Positions 37,304 to 50,811 of a stretch of 64,000 nucleotides of DNA are shown here, in pieces. Under the pieces are notes generated by a model. The model had not been told where the DNA came from. It did not search any database and worked only from the letters and a program-made list of their open reading frames with translations. The position numbers and the translations under genes are program-made. The stretch's first letter is position 1. Each line of letters begins with the position of its first letter. The DNA comes from an uncultured Pseudomonadales bacterium. Lineage in GTDB: Bacteria > Pseudomonadota > Gammaproteobacteria > Pseudomonadales > Azotimanducaceae. The DNA is taken from the NCBI GenBank assembly GCA_938017975.1, contig CALIKQ010000051.1, positions 19,947 through 83,946 of the forward strand, read 5' to 3'.

Positions 37304-38239
37304 ATGGCCAAAGTAGACACCTTCCAAGACCTTATTTTAACGCTCCAAGAGTTTTGGGCGGACCGAGGCTGTGCCCTCATGCAACCCTACGATATGGAAG
37401 TGGGTGCAGGGACCTTTCACCCCGCAACGTTTCTTAGGGCCATTGGACCCGAGCAATGGTCAGCCGCTTACGTTCAACCCTGTCGGCGGCCCACCGATGG
37501 CCGGTACGGAGAAAACCCCAACCGGTATCAATATTACTATCAGTTCCAAGTGGTGATGAAACCCAGCCCCGAACATTTTCAAGAACTCTACCTTGAATCA
37601 CTGAGCCATGTTGGAATCGATCCCAAGGCCCACGACATCCGCTTTGTAGAAGACAATTGGGAATCACCGACGCTGGGCGCCTGGGGATTGGGTTGGGAAG
37701 TCTGGATGGACGGTATGGAAATCACACAGTTCACGTATTTTCAGCAGGTTGCGGGTCTGGAGTGTTTTCCTGTTATGGGGGAGATTACCTACGGGCTTGA
37801 ACGTTTATCCCTGTATCTTCAGGGCGCAGAGGATTTTCAATCGCTGATTTGGTCGAGAGATCATCAAGGTAATACGCTCTCGTATGCTGATATTTTTCAT
37901 CAGTATGAAGTTGAGATGTCATCTTTCAATTTTGATTTGGCTGACATACCCGGTCTTTTCCAACAGTTCGACTTCTTTGAATCCGAGGCCCAGAGATTCA
38001 TTGCGCAAGCGTTACCCTTACCTGCGTACGAATATGTTATGAAGGCGTCTCATTGTTTTAATCTTTTAGACGCGCGTTCCGCCATCTCTGTAACAGAACG
38101 GCAGCGATTTATCCTTCGGGTGAGGACCTTGGCGCGAGGTGTTGGCTCGACTTACTTCGAAACCAGAAAGGCCGCCGGCTTTCCCCTTGCAACACAAGCG
38201 GATCGAGACTTTGTACTCAAGGCGCTCGACCATGAATAA
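37304..38239 (+). CDS. glyQ: Glycine-tRNA ligase alpha subunit
   Basis: GlyQ is the catalytic alpha subunit of the heterotetrameric bacterial GlyRS. The 311-residue class II core begins [47 protein letters not shown] and contains [20 protein letters not shown] (motif 2 region) and [14 protein letters not shown] (motif 3). It overlaps glyS by 8 bp. Confidence 0.98.
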   Translation: MAKVDTFQDLILTLQEFWADRGCALMQPYDMEVGAGTFHPATFLRAIGPEQWSAAYVQPCRRPTDGRYGENPNRYQYYYQFQVVMKPSPEHFQELYLESLSHVGIDPKAHDIRFVEDNWESPTLGAWGLGWEVWMDGMEITQFTYFQQVAGLECFPVMGEITYGLERLSLYLQGAEDFQSLIWSRDHQGNTLSYADIFHQYEVEMSSFNFDLADIPGLFQQFDFFESEAQRFIAQALPLPAYEYVMKASHCFNLLDARSAISVTERQRFILRVRTLARGVGSTYFETRKAAGFPLATQADRDFVLKALDHE

Positions 38240-40283
38240 ATCCAGCTTATTGCTTGAACTTGGGACCGAGGAGCTTCCCCCTAAATCGCTCAAGACGCTT
38301 AAAGATGCGCTCGGTACGAATCTCTCGAGAGCCTTATCAGATCGGCAGTTCGAGCATGGAACGGTCTCTACTTTTGCAACGCCTCGAAGATTGGGTGTGC
38401 TCATTGAAACTTGCAATGACACCCAGCCTGAGCAATTCGTCGAACGTCGAGGACCAAGCCTTAAAGCCGCCTACGGAGATGATCATCAGCCGACAAAGGC
38501 CTTACTTGGATTTTTAAAGTCTTGCGGCACGGATAATGTCGCTGACCTCGAGCACCTAGAAACCGATAAAGGCGCTTGGTTGGTTTATCGAGCCCACCAT
38601 CAAGGCGCCACGCTTGCATCTGAGTTCCAAACAATACTCGAAGAAGCAGTCAATGGGCTGCCCATCGCCAAACGAATGCGCTGGGGCAATCTTCGATCAG
38701 AATTTGTAAGACCACTCCGTTGGTTGTTAGCTCTGCACGGCAAGAACATCCTTGATTGCACGCTTTTTGGTCAGCCGTCAGGTCGAATCACTCAAGGACA
38801 TCGTGCAATGTACGGTGGTGCAGTCACCATTGATATGCCTGAAGACTATCCGAGCCAGTTGCAATCAGCGAATGTCATAGCCTGTTTTGAGACTCGGCGA
38901 GATCAAATCGTGGCTGAGCTTGCTAAAGCCGCAGAAAACCGAGGCGGTATCCTCACAGACGACCCAGATTTAATCGACGAAGTGACTGCGCTGACCGAGT
39001 GGCCCATTGTGCTCGGGGGTGAATTTGATCCTAATTTTCTAGAAGTTCCTGAGGAAGCACTGATCTCAGCCATGCGGGAGCATCAGCGCTATTTTCATCT
39101 TAGAAACGCGCAAGGCGACCTAGAGCCCTGTTTTTTGACCGTTGCCAATCTCGAAAGCTCTGATCCGGCGCTCATCATCAAGGGCAATGAACGCGTTATC
39201 AGACCAAGACTGGCGGACGCACAATTTTTCTTTAAGCGAGACCTCAATAGGCCTTTGTCTGATGCTGCAGATCAGCTCAACCAAGTGGTTTTCCAAAATG
39301 AGTTGGGTTCCTTCGGAGAAAAAGCTGAAAGGATCAGTCAGCTCGCAGCTTTCATTGCTCAAGAAATCGGTGAGGATCCGCTGCTTGCAGAGCGCGCCAG
39401 CAAACTCGCCAAAACAGATCTTGTTTCCTTGATGGTCGGCGAGTTTCCTGATTTACAGGGGATCATGGGTCGCTATTACGCCCTCGCTCAGAATGAAGAG
39501 GCGGTGGTTGCGGACGCTATCCGTGATCATTACTTGCCAAGGTTCTCCGGGGACCGTCTGCCGAGTAACGCCATTGGTTGCGTTGTCGCTTTGGCAGACC
39601 GCATTGACACGTTGGTTGGCTTATTCGGTATCGGCCAACCACCTACAGGCAGCAAAGATCCATTTGCACTGCGAAGACAGTCACTCGCAATTGTTAGGAT
39701 TTGCATTGATTTTCCAATCAAAATTTCTCTCAAAACAGTCTTGAGGAAGGCTGCAGCACTGCATTCGGGAAGTTACTCAACTGATCCAGTTTTGGCCTAT
39801 ATCCTAGATCGGTTCGAAAACCTCATGGCTGATCAAGGCGTCGCGTTGGATGAAATTCGTGCGATTAGAGGCCGATCATCGGGTATTGATAATCTCACAA
39901 CGGCCGCAGCCGATATCGTCTCAATTGGCAGCTTTCGCACAACAGAAGCGGGCTTAAAGGTCATCAATACTCAGAAACGGGTCAAAAATATTGTTGAGAA
40001 GTCTGATCAGTTAGCGCCAGGTAAGATCAGTAAAGATCTTTTTAAGAGTGACGTTGAGTTTGCCTTGCTCAAAGCCATTGACCATCTTGGTTCAAAATTG
40101 ACAACCGATTTTTCTGAACAGCTCGCGGCAGTCAGTGTCAGTGCAGAATCCGTCGCGAACTATTTTGATTCCGTCATGGTTATGGATGACGATGCCCTGA
40201 TCAGGGAAAATCGATTAAATACCCTGCGATCCCTCAATGCCACGCTCACGCAGATCGCTGCGTTTGACGCCCTGCAACAGTAA
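38232..40283 (+). CDS. glyS: Glycine-tRNA ligase beta subunit
   Basis: GlyS is the tRNA-binding subunit of GlyRS. The 683-residue protein begins [15 protein letters not shown], has an HD-like region ([26 protein letters not shown] and [30 protein letters not shown]), and a C-terminal anticodon-binding DALR-like domain ([19 protein letters not shown]). ATG 38232 overlaps the end of glyQ; the frame is open farther upstream, but that part is glyQ. It converges with gyrB, 28 bp apart. Confidence 0.97.
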   Translation: MNKSSLLLELGTEELPPKSLKTLKDALGTNLSRALSDRQFEHGTVSTFATPRRLGVLIETCNDTQPEQFVERRGPSLKAAYGDDHQPTKALLGFLKSCGTDNVADLEHLETDKGAWLVYRAHHQGATLASEFQTILEEAVNGLPIAKRMRWGNLRSEFVRPLRWLLALHGKNILDCTLFGQPSGRITQGHRAMYGGAVTIDMPEDYPSQLQSANVIACFETRRDQIVAELAKAAENRGGILTDDPDLIDEVTALTEWPIVLGGEFDPNFLEVPEEALISAMREHQRYFHLRNAQGDLEPCFLTVANLESSDPALIIKGNERVIRPRLADAQFFFKRDLNRPLSDAADQLNQVVFQNELGSFGEKAERISQLAAFIAQEIGEDPLLAERASKLAKTDLVSLMVGEFPDLQGIMGRYYALAQNEEAVVADAIRDHYLPRFSGDRLPSNAIGCVVALADRIDTLVGLFGIGQPPTGSKDPFALRRQSLAIVRICIDFPIKISLKTVLRKAAALHSGSYSTDPVLAYILDRFENLMADQGVALDEIRAIRGRSSGIDNLTTAAADIVSIGSFRTTEAGLKVINTQKRVKNIVEKSDQLAPGKISKDLFKSDVEFALLKAIDHLGSKLTTDFSEQLAAVSVSAESVANYFDSVMVMDDDALIRENRLNTLRSLNATLTQIAAFDALQQ

Positions 40284-40303
40284 CTCGGCATCATCAACAA
40301 ACA

Positions 40304-43806
<3,503 letters not shown>

Positions 43807-43810
<4 letters not shown>

Positions 43811-44910
43811 AACTTCATCGGCATGATCACATACAGAGCACTGTCTACAGAAGGGTCTTCGATAAGCGCACTGCTGTTACCGTCAAAAACAGTAATTTTA
43901 ACGGTTTCCCCTCGAATCACACTCAATACATCCAACAAATAGCCAACGTTAAAGCCAATTTCCAGCGATGCACCAGAGTATTCAACAGGGACTGTCTCTT
44001 CAGCATCTTCCTGCTCTGGATTATTTGTCGTTAGCGTGACAAGTCCATCGCTGAAATTTACGCGAATCCCTCTAAATTTTTCATTCGATAGAATCGCTGT
44101 TCGATTCAAAGCTCGCCTTAAATCTTGCTTATTGGCCAAAATTTGCTTATCGCCATTTCGAGGAATAACGCGCTCATAATCTGGAAAACGACCATCAACC
44201 AATTTTGTAGTCAGTTGATAGGCGCCAACTGATAACCTTAGATGACTTGCTCCCAACGCTAAAATAACATCCTCTTCGCTATCACTGAGTAGACGCTGTA
44301 ATTCGATAACTCCTTTGCGAGGCACGATTACCTGTGATTCTGGCCCACTGACCGCTTGACTGAGCTCAACGTGATTCATGGCAAGCCGGTGGCCATCAGT
44401 TGCGACACAACGCAGTGAATTTGAGTTTTTTTCGATCAACATCCCGTTCAGAAAATAACGGACATCTTGCTGTGCCATCGCAAAGCCAGTCAAATCCAAA
44501 AGTTGCTTGAATACTGAACTATGTAATTCAACCTGGCTTTCCACTTCCGTTGTATCCACAGCGGGAAAATCTGACGCAGGGAGTGTCGACAAATTCGATC
44601 GAAACCGACCCGATCGGATCTCTAGACGATCTTCTTTTAAGGTGATATCGATTTCAGCCTGATCAGGCAACTCACGACAAATATCAACAAATTTTCGAGC
44701 TGGAACGGTAATTTCACCTTCTAAATCGACCGAAGCGTGGAGCTGACCAACCATCTCAACTTCCAAATCCGTCCCTGTCATCGACAGTTTTGAACCTGCC
44801 ACGCTGAGCAAAACATTAGAGAGTATAGGTAAGGTCTGCCTACGCTCTACAACACCTGCTACTTGCTGCAACGGTCGTAGTAATGCTTCTCGATTTATCG
44901 AAAATTTCAT
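43807..44910 (-). CDS. dnaN: DNA polymerase III sliding clamp (beta), canonical copy
   Basis: The beta clamp tethers Pol III and other factors to DNA. This 367-residue copy keeps the features of a normal clamp: ERRQTLPILSNVLL, the pocket segment RYFLNGML and VATDGHRLAM, the interface segment AILSNEKFRGIR, NNPEQEDAEE, and the C-terminal MPMKL that forms part of the protein-binding cleft. ATG 44910 has AGGAAG upstream. It overlaps recF by 4 bp in the usual dnaN-recF coupling. A second, divergent dnaN lies directly upstream, 41 bp away, between this gene and dnaA. Confidence 0.97.
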
Positions 44911-44923
44911 CTGAGCTTCCTGT

Positions 44924-44939
44924 GTAAGTTAGTACTTAC
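44924..44939. repeat. Short inverted repeat before the canonical dnaN
   Basis: GTAAGT (44924-44929) and ACTTAC (44934-44939) with a TAGT loop lie in the A+T-rich 41-bp spacer between the two dnaN genes. The repeat is just upstream of the dnaN ribosome-binding site. A hairpin here could tune translation of dnaN in the joint mRNA or mark an RNA-processing site. Confidence 0.4.
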
Positions 44940-44951
44940 TTATATTACTAT

Positions 44952-46073
44952 TTATATTATCATTGGGCTTACAACGAATCTTGCGCCTTGGTCTTCGGGA
45001 TCAACCATCAAACATGGGCTTGTCTCACCGGACAACTCAACTTGTACCCTTTCCCCATCCATCACTGAAAGCGCTTCTATTAGAAAGTTTACGTTAAACC
45101 CAATCTCAATGTCTTCGCCAGAATAATCAACCTCAACCAATTCCTCTGCCTGCTCGAGCAGAGGGTTATTGGTAAACAGCATTAAACGATCAGACGACAG
45201 GGATAGTTTGATATTTTTATAAACCTCATTCGACATAACCGACGTCCTGATCAGTGCATCCCGGAACTGCTTACGGCCACACTCGAATACTTTATCACCA
45301 CCGGCAGGGATGGCCTTATTGTAATCAGGATAATCGCCATCAATCAGTTTCGTCATAAAACGAAAACAACCGACCCTTGCTTCAAGCGCGTTTTCACTGA
45401 TTAGGACGGCAATATCACCCGCAGAATCATCGAGTAATTTCGCGAGCTCCAAAATACCTTTTCTTGGTACAACTGGTCGTGAAGATATATCAGCTGAGCT
45501 CGAAAGTGCATACTGAGCGGTTGCCAACCTTTGTCCATTTGTCGCTACTAATCGAATCAGATCACCATTGAGTTCTAGCAACATGCCATTAAAGAAGTAC
45601 CGGACGTCTTGATGGGCCATCGCAAACATCGTTTTAGACAGCATGGCCTTAAAGTCACTACCAGGCAGATCCACCTGACTGATACTCTCATCATTGACTT
45701 CGAAGCGCGGAAAATCCTCAGCGGGTAGGGTCGAAAATTGAGATTCAAAAGCGCCACTTCTGAGTACCACGTGTTGTTCTGTCTGCTTAAAATGCAAAAC
45801 CGATTCGGGGGGTAAATGCCTGACAATATCTAACAATTTTCTCCCTGGTACTGCGCTCAGTCCTTCCTCCAAAACCTCAAAGCCATCCATTGTGGCGTCA
45901 ATTTGCGCTTCAAGTTGAACTTCTTGGTCAGATCCCGTAATCACCAATTGGTCGCGACGGACATTCAACAAGACGTGGGCTAGGATGGGCAAAGTTTGAC
46001 GCTTCTCCAAAACGCCGACGACTTTCGACAACGGTTCCAGAAAGTCTTGTCGATTGAGCGAGAATTCCAACAA
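44952..46073 (-). CDS. Second, divergent sliding-clamp paralogue (DnaN-like)
   Basis: This 373-residue protein aligns with DnaN over its whole length (EKRQTLPILAHVLLNV, MAHQDVRYFFNGMLLEL, VPRKGILELAKLL, IEIGFNVNFLIEAL), so the three-domain clamp fold should be kept. Sites that matter in E. coli beta are changed: the pocket Leu155 position is Phe, TDGHRL is TNGQRL (178-183), the dimer-contact AILSNEKFRG is SVMSNEVYKN, and the C-terminal MPMRL is SPMII. It starts with TTG (46073; TTG 46070 also possible), behind a good GGAGG, because TAA lies two codons upstream. It sits between dnaA and the canonical dnaN. It may be an alternative clamp, a heterodimer partner or a regulator; function is unknown. 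Confidence 0.92.
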   Translation of the reverse strand: MLEFSLNRQDFLEPLSKVVGVLEKRQTLPILAHVLLNVRRDQLVITGSDQEVQLEAQIDATMDGFEVLEEGLSAVPGRKLLDIVRHLPPESVLHFKQTEQHVVLRSGAFESQFSTLPAEDFPRFEVNDESISQVDLPGSDFKAMLSKTMFAMAHQDVRYFFNGMLLELNGDLIRLVATNGQRLATAQYALSSSADISSRPVVPRKGILELAKLLDDSAGDIAVLISENALEARVGCFRFMTKLIDGDYPDYNKAIPAGGDKVFECGRKQFRDALIRTSVMSNEVYKNIKLSLSSDRLMLFTNNPLLEQAEELVEVDYSGEDIEIGFNVNFLIEALSVMDGERVQVELSGETSPCLMVDPEDQGARFVVSPMII

Positions 46074-46179
46074 CGCTTAAACCTCCGATATCAACAAAAA
46101 GCCCAAATTAACAAAATACCAGCAATCAACTTCAGTACGAAGAGCGGACCACCTCAAAAGCATGCTCTAAAAGTCGTTG

Positions 46180-46249
46180 AGAAGAGTCATCTAACTGGAT
46201 AAGAGTCGTCTAACTGGTTAAAAGTCGTCTAACTGGTTAAAAGTCGTCT
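46180..46249. repeat. 19-bp tandem repeat duplicating the 3' end of dnaA
   Basis: Two identical units AACTGGTTAAAAGTCGTCT occupy 46212-46230 and 46231-46249. A third unit with two differences occupies 46193-46211, and a degenerate partial unit extends to about 46180. The unit at 46231-46249 encodes the last residues of DnaA (RRLLTS); the stop codon is at 46229-46231. The other copies lie after the stop, in the dnaA-dnaN2 spacer. The 19-bp period is not a multiple of three, so copies would not extend the protein in frame. Confidence 0.9.
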
Positions 46250-47611
46250 TAAGTTCCTGTGATCTTCTTTTATTTCAGGATTCATCTCTTTGAGCTCCTC
46301 GATCTTACGGCACGCGTGGAGCACGGTTGTATGATCCCGGCCACCAAAAGCATCTCCAATTTCTGGCAAACTATGGTTGGTCAGTTCCTTTGATAACGCC
46401 ATTGCCAACTGACGCGGTCGAGCCACTGAACGGTTGCGCTTTTTTGATAAGAGATCAGCCAAACGCAACTTATAATAGTCGGCTACCGTCTTTTGTATGT
46501 TATCGATACCTACTTGACGCGCTTGGATTGCAATAAGGTCCCTGAGCGCTGCCTTAACTTGGTCAATTGATATAGAACGGCCGGTAAATCTCGCGTTAGC
46601 AATGACCCTGCGAAGTGCTCCTTCGAGCTCTCGAACATTGGACTGAACACGCTCGGCGATAAAAAATGCGGCGTCCGAGGGAATGTAAACTTCCTCGCGC
46701 TCTGCCTTTTTAAGTAAAATCGCGACTCTTGTTTCAAGCTCCGGCGGCTCGACAGCAGCTGTCATGCCCCAAACGAACCGACTTTCCAGACGCTCTTCTA
46801 GCCCCTGAATCTCTTTAGGGTACCGATCGCAGGTGAGTACGATTTGACGACCATCCTCCTGTAATCGATTGAAAACATGGAAAAATTCTTCTTGACTCTT
46901 CGACCCCTTGGCTAAAAACTGAATATCATCCATAAGCAAAACGTCTACCGACCGATAGTACTGAGTAAAATCAGACATTGCGCCTTGCTCAATCGCCCGA
47001 ACCATGTCCTCCATAAACCTTTGGGAGTACATGTAGGCCACCTTTAGATCTGGATGACGATCTGCAATGGCATTGCCGACAGCGTGCATCAAGTGCGTCT
47101 TACCAAGACCGACGCCGCCATACAGCAGCAGTGGATTATAAGATGATCCACCGACATTTTCAGAAACTTGGATGGCTGCAGCTCTTGCCATTTCATTGGA
47201 ACGGCCGCCAACAAAACTATCAAAAGTAAATGTTTTATTAAGGTCTAAAAGGGGATAAAAGCTTTCGCGTTCAGCGAAGCGGTTCGAGGGGCCAGTTTTA
47301 CTAAAGCCCGTCTTAGCCATCTCTGGTTTTCTCGCATTGACCGATCTGTTTGTAACTTCTATAGCCGATTCATCTCTTCGCTGACTGCCTACTTTGAGGT
47401 CTACTGTCTCGACGCCATCTTCAAGTAGTATTTCACGAATTTTATCCAAAAATTGTCGTTCTACGGTGTCTAAAATATACTTATTCGGTGCATAAACAAC
47501 GCTCTCCTCAGCGGTATTCACCAACTGCAGAGGCTTTATCCAAGTGTTATATTGCTGAGCGGTCAGTTCTCGCTCGAGCAAAGACAAACAATTTTTCCAA
47601 ATTGGAGACAC
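46229..47611 (-). CDS. dnaA: Chromosomal replication initiator protein DnaA
   Basis: DnaA opens oriC and loads the helicase. The 460-residue protein has the N-terminal DnaB-interaction domain (VSPIWKNCLSLLERELTAQQYNTWIKPLQ), a linker, the AAA+ domain with Walker A GGVGLGKTHLMHA and Walker B VLLMDDIQFLAKG, and the C-terminal DNA-binding domain with GGRDHTTVLHACRKI. GTG 47611 gives an N-terminus aligned with E. coli DnaA; an open TTG start at 47650 has no support. The gene reads away from oriC. Its 3' end is part of a 19-bp tandem repeat. Confidence 0.97.
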   Translation of the reverse strand: MSPIWKNCLSLLERELTAQQYNTWIKPLQLVNTAEESVVYAPNKYILDTVERQFLDKIREILLEDGVETVDLKVGSQRRDESAIEVTNRSVNARKPEMAKTGFSKTGPSNRFAERESFYPLLDLNKTFTFDSFVGGRSNEMARAAAIQVSENVGGSSYNPLLLYGGVGLGKTHLMHAVGNAIADRHPDLKVAYMYSQRFMEDMVRAIEQGAMSDFTQYYRSVDVLLMDDIQFLAKGSKSQEEFFHVFNRLQEDGRQIVLTCDRYPKEIQGLEERLESRFVWGMTAAVEPPELETRVAILLKKAEREEVYIPSDAAFFIAERVQSNVRELEGALRRVIANARFTGRSISIDQVKAALRDLIAIQARQVGIDNIQKTVADYYKLRLADLLSKKRNRSVARPRQLAMALSKELTNHSLPEIGDAFGGRDHTTVLHACRKIEELKEMNPEIKEDHRNLRRLLTS

Positions 47612-47833
47612 TAAACCTAACCCACCATAACAGAAGACCACCAAGCTCAACGCTTAAGCGTCAGATTTGAGGTGTAAAAAGACACCTGCGGGTAGCGGAG
47701 TGCACCCTTTAAAGCCCTATCGCACGAACTCTTGCGAACTAGAATACTAACCCTAAATTACGATCAATGACCAGAAGAACAGAGCAATTTCCAAAAAAAA
47801 ACTGATATTAATTCAAAGGTTTATTGACAATCC

Positions 47834-47842
47834 TGTGGATAA
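47834..47842 (-). promoter_or_regulatory. Perfect DnaA box
   Basis: TGTGGATAA on the plus strand is TTATCCACA on the minus strand, the exact high-affinity DnaA box. It is the strongest box in the interval and lies about 220 bp upstream of dnaA, where it could serve both initiation and autoregulation. Confidence 0.85.
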
Positions 47843-47894
47843 CTTGTGTATAGCCTGTACAAAGAGAACTGCATGTATCTCTACCAGGGATCTG

Positions 47895-47903
47895 TGTGAA
47901 TAA
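47895..47903 (-). promoter_or_regulatory. DnaA box, one mismatch
   Basis: TGTGAATAA on the plus strand is TTATTCACA on the minus strand. It differs from the consensus TTATCCACA at one position and keeps the same orientation as the perfect box about 60 bp away. Confidence 0.65.
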
Positions 47904-48032
47904 CCCACAGAGTTTTCATACAAAACCGCACAAGAGATACAGATGTTACACACAGCCTTCCCACTGGGATAAGTTCATTTTAACATGTTGTTTTTGATCA
48001 CTATTTGGTACTTACGCACAGGCGAAAACCCC

Positions 48033-48084
48033 TTAATAAGAATAATAATAACAATCTTAAGTATTCATTAAATTTTTATTATAG
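48033..48084. other. A+T-rich segment, likely DNA-unwinding element
   Basis: About 52 bp are made almost wholly of A and T, including AATAATAATAA and ATTAAATTTTTATTATAG. The segment lies on the rpmH side of the DnaA boxes, consistent with a duplex-unwinding element. Melting has not been shown. Confidence 0.55.
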
Positions 48085-48258
48085 CGGACCGAATGGGACA
48101 CAAATCTTGAGAACGAAGCAGTGAATAATCGAATTTAGACCCCATCAGAAATAATTTTATGGTTCATGGTCTGGCGCGATAGACCAATACCTCGTCGAGG
48201 CCATTCAACATAAGACTGGTCAGGTCAACAAAATCACGTTTCAGTCACGATAAACGCG

Positions 48259-48287
48259 TTGACCTACAACTGCATAATCTTTAGAAT
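48259..48287 (+). promoter_or_regulatory. Sigma-70 promoter of rpmH
   Basis: TTGACC (48259-48264) is followed at 17 bp by TAGAAT (48282-48287), each matching consensus at five of six positions. Transcription would start near 48294 and give a short leader of about 20 nt before rpmH. Confidence 0.7.
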
Positions 48288-48316
48288 CGCGCGTCCAGAT
48301 CAAGGTAACGAAAGCC

Positions 48317-48451
48317 ATGAAACGTACATTTCAACCGAGTGTGATTAAACGCAAGCGTACTCACGGCTTCAGGGCTAGGATGGCTACAAAGAACGGTCGA
48401 CTGGTGTTAAAACGCCGACGCGCCAAGGGCCGGAAAGTACTCTCAGCCTAA
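48317..48451 (+). CDS. rpmH: 50S ribosomal protein L34
   Basis: This is a 44-residue, strongly basic protein opening [20 protein letters not shown] and continuing with [21 protein letters not shown], which is the diagnostic L34 sequence. ATG 48317 and TAA 48449-48451 delimit it. It is the first gene rightward from oriC, ahead of rnpA, as in most bacteria. Confidence 0.98.
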   Translation: MKRTFQPSVIKRKRTHGFRARMATKNGRLVLKRRRAKGRKVLSA

Positions 48452-48507
48452 CTTTGGGCCGTAAATCCTAGGAAAAAAGGCCTGAAGTGCGGATCTGCTC
48501 CTCGCTT

Positions 48508-48879
48508 ATGAACGATCGCTCAAATACATTGCGTCCATGCAATCGAATGCAGCAAAGCTCTGAGTTCGATCTTGTCTTCAAGACACCCCAAGGCAAAGTG
48601 CATCATCAATATTTCCTTATTTTGGGCAGGGAGCAGCAAGCGGATAGTGCAAAACTGGGGCTTGTGGTTGGTAAAAAAAACATATCAAAAGCCGTCCAGA
48701 GAAACCGGTTCAAAAGGATTGCAAGAGAGAGTTACCGTCTCCAAGAAACAAGAAATTGCGATGTTGTCATCTTAGCTAAGAAAGTGTCGTCAACGGTGAC
48801 CAACTACCAATTAAGAAGCGCTTTCGACTCTGCCTTGGCGACACTCAAACAAAAACTCAGCGGGCCATTGCATGGTTAG
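48508..48879 (+). CDS. rnpA: Ribonuclease P protein component
   Basis: RnpA is the protein cofactor of RNase P, which matures tRNA 5' ends. The 123-residue protein has LGLVVGKKNISKAVQRNRFKRIARESYR, containing the RNR signature that contacts the RNA, and a C-terminal DVVILAKK strand. ATG 48508 gives the usual N-terminal length. An in-frame GTG at 48487, with AAGG 6 nt upstream, would add seven residues and cannot be excluded. It overlaps yidD by 8 bp. Confidence 0.95.
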   Translation: MNDRSNTLRPCNRMQQSSEFDLVFKTPQGKVHHQYFLILGREQQADSAKLGLVVGKKNISKAVQRNRFKRIARESYRLQETRNCDVVILAKKVSSTVTNYQLRSAFDSALATLKQKLSGPLHG

Positions 48880-49099
48880 AGTCTTCACAGCAATGATCCG
48901 GCTCTATCAATGGACGATGAGTCCCCTTCTAGGGCCCCGTTGCCGGTTTTATCCGAGCTGTTCGCATTACGCGCTCGAATCTCTGGAAAAACATGGCCTC
49001 GTCACTGGCATGAAACTAGGAATCAAAAGACTTGTGAAATGTCATCCACTTCACCCTGGCGGCATTGACGAAGTACCAGAGGTGTCTGAAAGGCTGTAG
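48872..49099 (+). CDS. yidD: Membrane protein insertion efficiency factor YidD
   Basis: This is a small 75-residue membrane-associated protein with the family core YQWTMSPLLGPRCRFYPSCSHYALESLEKHG and CHPLHPGGIDEVP. YidD aids insertion of membrane proteins together with YidC, encoded 2 bp downstream. It begins inside the end of rnpA. Confidence 0.95.
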   Translation: MVRVFTAMIRLYQWTMSPLLGPRCRFYPSCSHYALESLEKHGLVTGMKLGIKRLVKCHPLHPGGIDEVPEVSERL

Positions 49100-49101
49100 C
49101 G

Positions 49102-50811
49102 ATGGATTTTCAAAGAATATTAATTTTTATGGGTTTGGCCATCACTGGTTATCTTCTCATTTTGGCCTGGCAAGACGATTACGGTCAGAGGTCGACTGTT
49201 GACGATCCACTCACGACAGAGTCAACACCAAGCTTTGAAGCAACGCCAGCGCCTGCATCAGCATCTTCTCAAACTGTGCCAGCATCAGACTTTATTCCCC
49301 AGACAAACGCATCGTCTAATCAATCATCGCCTAACATCGCTTCGACTCAGCGCCTAGAGACGATACTGGTTGAAACCGATGTCCTAGAAGTTCAGATATC
49401 GCTTTTAGGGGGCGATATTGTTTCAGTTGACCTACCAAAGTATCCGGCAGATTTGGCTGAGCCGGACCGTGCACTGAAACTCATCGATTCTAGAAATCAA
49501 TATTCATCGCAAAGTGGCTTGATTGGGCCCAGTGGCATCGACAAGGACGGGAAACGTCCCCTCTTCATGAGCCAGCAGCGACGCTACGCGTTGAACGATG
49601 GACGTGATGAATTAAAGGTGATGCTCACCTTAGAGGAACCCACCCAGGCTGGCTTACTTGTTCAAAAAGTAATGACTTTCAAAAGAAGCGATTATTTGGT
49701 GGAGGTCGATTATCAGCTTATTAATCAAAGCTCGTATTCTGCTCAGGTGGCATTTTTTGGCCAAATTAAGCGCGATGGAAATACGCCTTTGTTTCAGGTA
49801 GATAATGCAATGGGACTGCAACCTTTTTTGGGTGGAGCCACTCGAAATGAAGAGGAGCGCTATAGCAAAATCGATTTGTCGGATTTGGAGGAAGATCCCT
49901 ACCAGCAGGACTTTGTCGGCGGGTACATGGCTTTTCTACAGCATTATTTTTTGAGTGCATGGGCGCCGCCCCAAGATGAAAGCGTTCGTTACTATGCTCG
50001 CCAGCTGACTAAAGGACAATCCGTTGAAAACAGCACTTATGTTTTAGGGTATACCTCCACGCTCAAAGATATTCCCCCTGGCCAAGAACTGACGTTGGGA
50101 GGGAGTTTTTATGTGGGTCCGAAAGACCAGGCGCGTTTAGCGGAGATCTCTGATGGACTTGATCTAACGGTCGACTATGGATTTTTGTGGTTTATCGCTC
50201 AACCTTTGTTTGCAGCGCTCACGTGGATCCACAGCAAAGTCGATAATTGGGGTATTGCGATTATTTTGCTGACAATTGGCGTTAAGACCCTCTTGTACCC
50301 ATTGTCAGCAGCCAGCTTTAAATCAATGGCAAAAATGCGGAAACTGCAACCGGAAATGGCCAGACTAAAAGAGCGCTTTGGGGAAGACCGGCAGAAATTT
50401 AGTCAAGCCATGATGGAATTGTACAAGAAGGAAGGCGCGAACCCATTGGGGGGTTGCTTGCCTATTTTGCTCCAGATGCCAGTCTTTCTAGCGTTATATT
50501 GGACGTTAATGGAGAGTGTTGAATTACGTCACGCGCCCTTCATTCTGTGGATCGATGACTTGTCAGTCATGGATCCTTGGTTTGTTTTACCGATTTTAAT
50601 GGGAATCTCCATGTATCTGACTCAGATGATGCAGCCCGAACCACCCGACCCGATTCAGGCGAAGGTTTTTAAGTTCATGCCCATTATGTTTACCTTTTTG
50701 TTCCTCTGGTTCCCGTCAGGGCTCGTCCTCTACTGGTTGATCAACAATATTCTCTCGGTATTGCAACAACTGTATGTCACTCGACAACTTGAAAAGTCCC
50801 CTCGTTCCTGA
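49102..50811 (+). CDS. yidC: Membrane protein insertase YidC
   Basis: YidC inserts and folds inner-membrane proteins, including the Fo subunits encoded later in this window. At 569 residues it is the long Gram-negative form: an N-terminal helix (RILIFMGLAITGYLLILAW), a Ser/Thr/Pro/Ala-rich linker, a large periplasmic beta domain (about 85-350) and the conserved C-terminal core (NWGIAIILLTIGVKTLLYPLS, the hydrophilic-groove helix and PIMFTFLFLWFPSGLVLYWLINNILSVLQQ). The last 38 bp overlap mnmE. Confidence 0.97.
   Translation: MDFQRILIFMGLAITGYLLILAWQDDYGQRSTVDDPLTTESTPSFEATPAPASASSQTVPASDFIPQTNASSNQSSPNIASTQRLETILVETDVLEVQISLLGGDIVSVDLPKYPADLAEPDRALKLIDSRNQYSSQSGLIGPSGIDKDGKRPLFMSQQRRYALNDGRDELKVMLTLEEPTQAGLLVQKVMTFKRSDYLVEVDYQLINQSSYSAQVAFFGQIKRDGNTPLFQVDNAMGLQPFLGGATRNEEERYSKIDLSDLEEDPYQQDFVGGYMAFLQHYFLSAWAPPQDESVRYYARQLTKGQSVENSTYVLGYTSTLKDIPPGQELTLGGSFYVGPKDQARLAEISDGLDLTVDYGFLWFIAQPLFAALTWIHSKVDNWGIAIILLTIGVKTLLYPLSAASFKSMAKMRKLQPEMARLKERFGEDRQKFSQAMMELYKKEGANPLGGCLPILLQMPVFLALYWTLMESVELRHAPFILWIDDLSVMDPWFVLPILMGISMYLTQMMQPEPPDPIQAKVFKFMPIMFTFLFLWFPSGLVLYWLINNILSVLQQLYVTRQLEKSPRS

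Larger units (their letters stand above)
47612..48316. other. oriC: Chromosomal replication origin region oriC (dnaA-rpmH interval)
   Basis: This 705-bp non-coding interval between divergent dnaA and rpmH is where Pseudomonas-type origins lie. It holds one perfect DnaA box at 47834-47842 and a one-mismatch box at 47895-47903. More degenerate boxes are at 47946-47954 (TTACACACA) and 48012-48020 (TTACGCACA). A long A+T-rich stretch at about 48033-48084 (repeated AATAAT, then ATTAAATTTTTATTATAG) is a likely DNA-unwinding element. A perfect palindrome CGCTTAAGCG (47651-47660) and a GGTGT/ACACC hairpin (47671-47686) lie near dnaA. Origin activity itself is inference. Confidence 0.85.

Noticed and set aside
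46180..46249. A CRISPR-like array
   Set aside because: The 19-bp units are directly abutting with no spacers, and they derive from the dnaA coding end.
47612..48316. A tRNA or small coding gene in the dnaA-rpmH gap
   Set aside because: No cloverleaf or family-like frame was seen; the DnaA boxes and A+T-rich tract fit an origin better.
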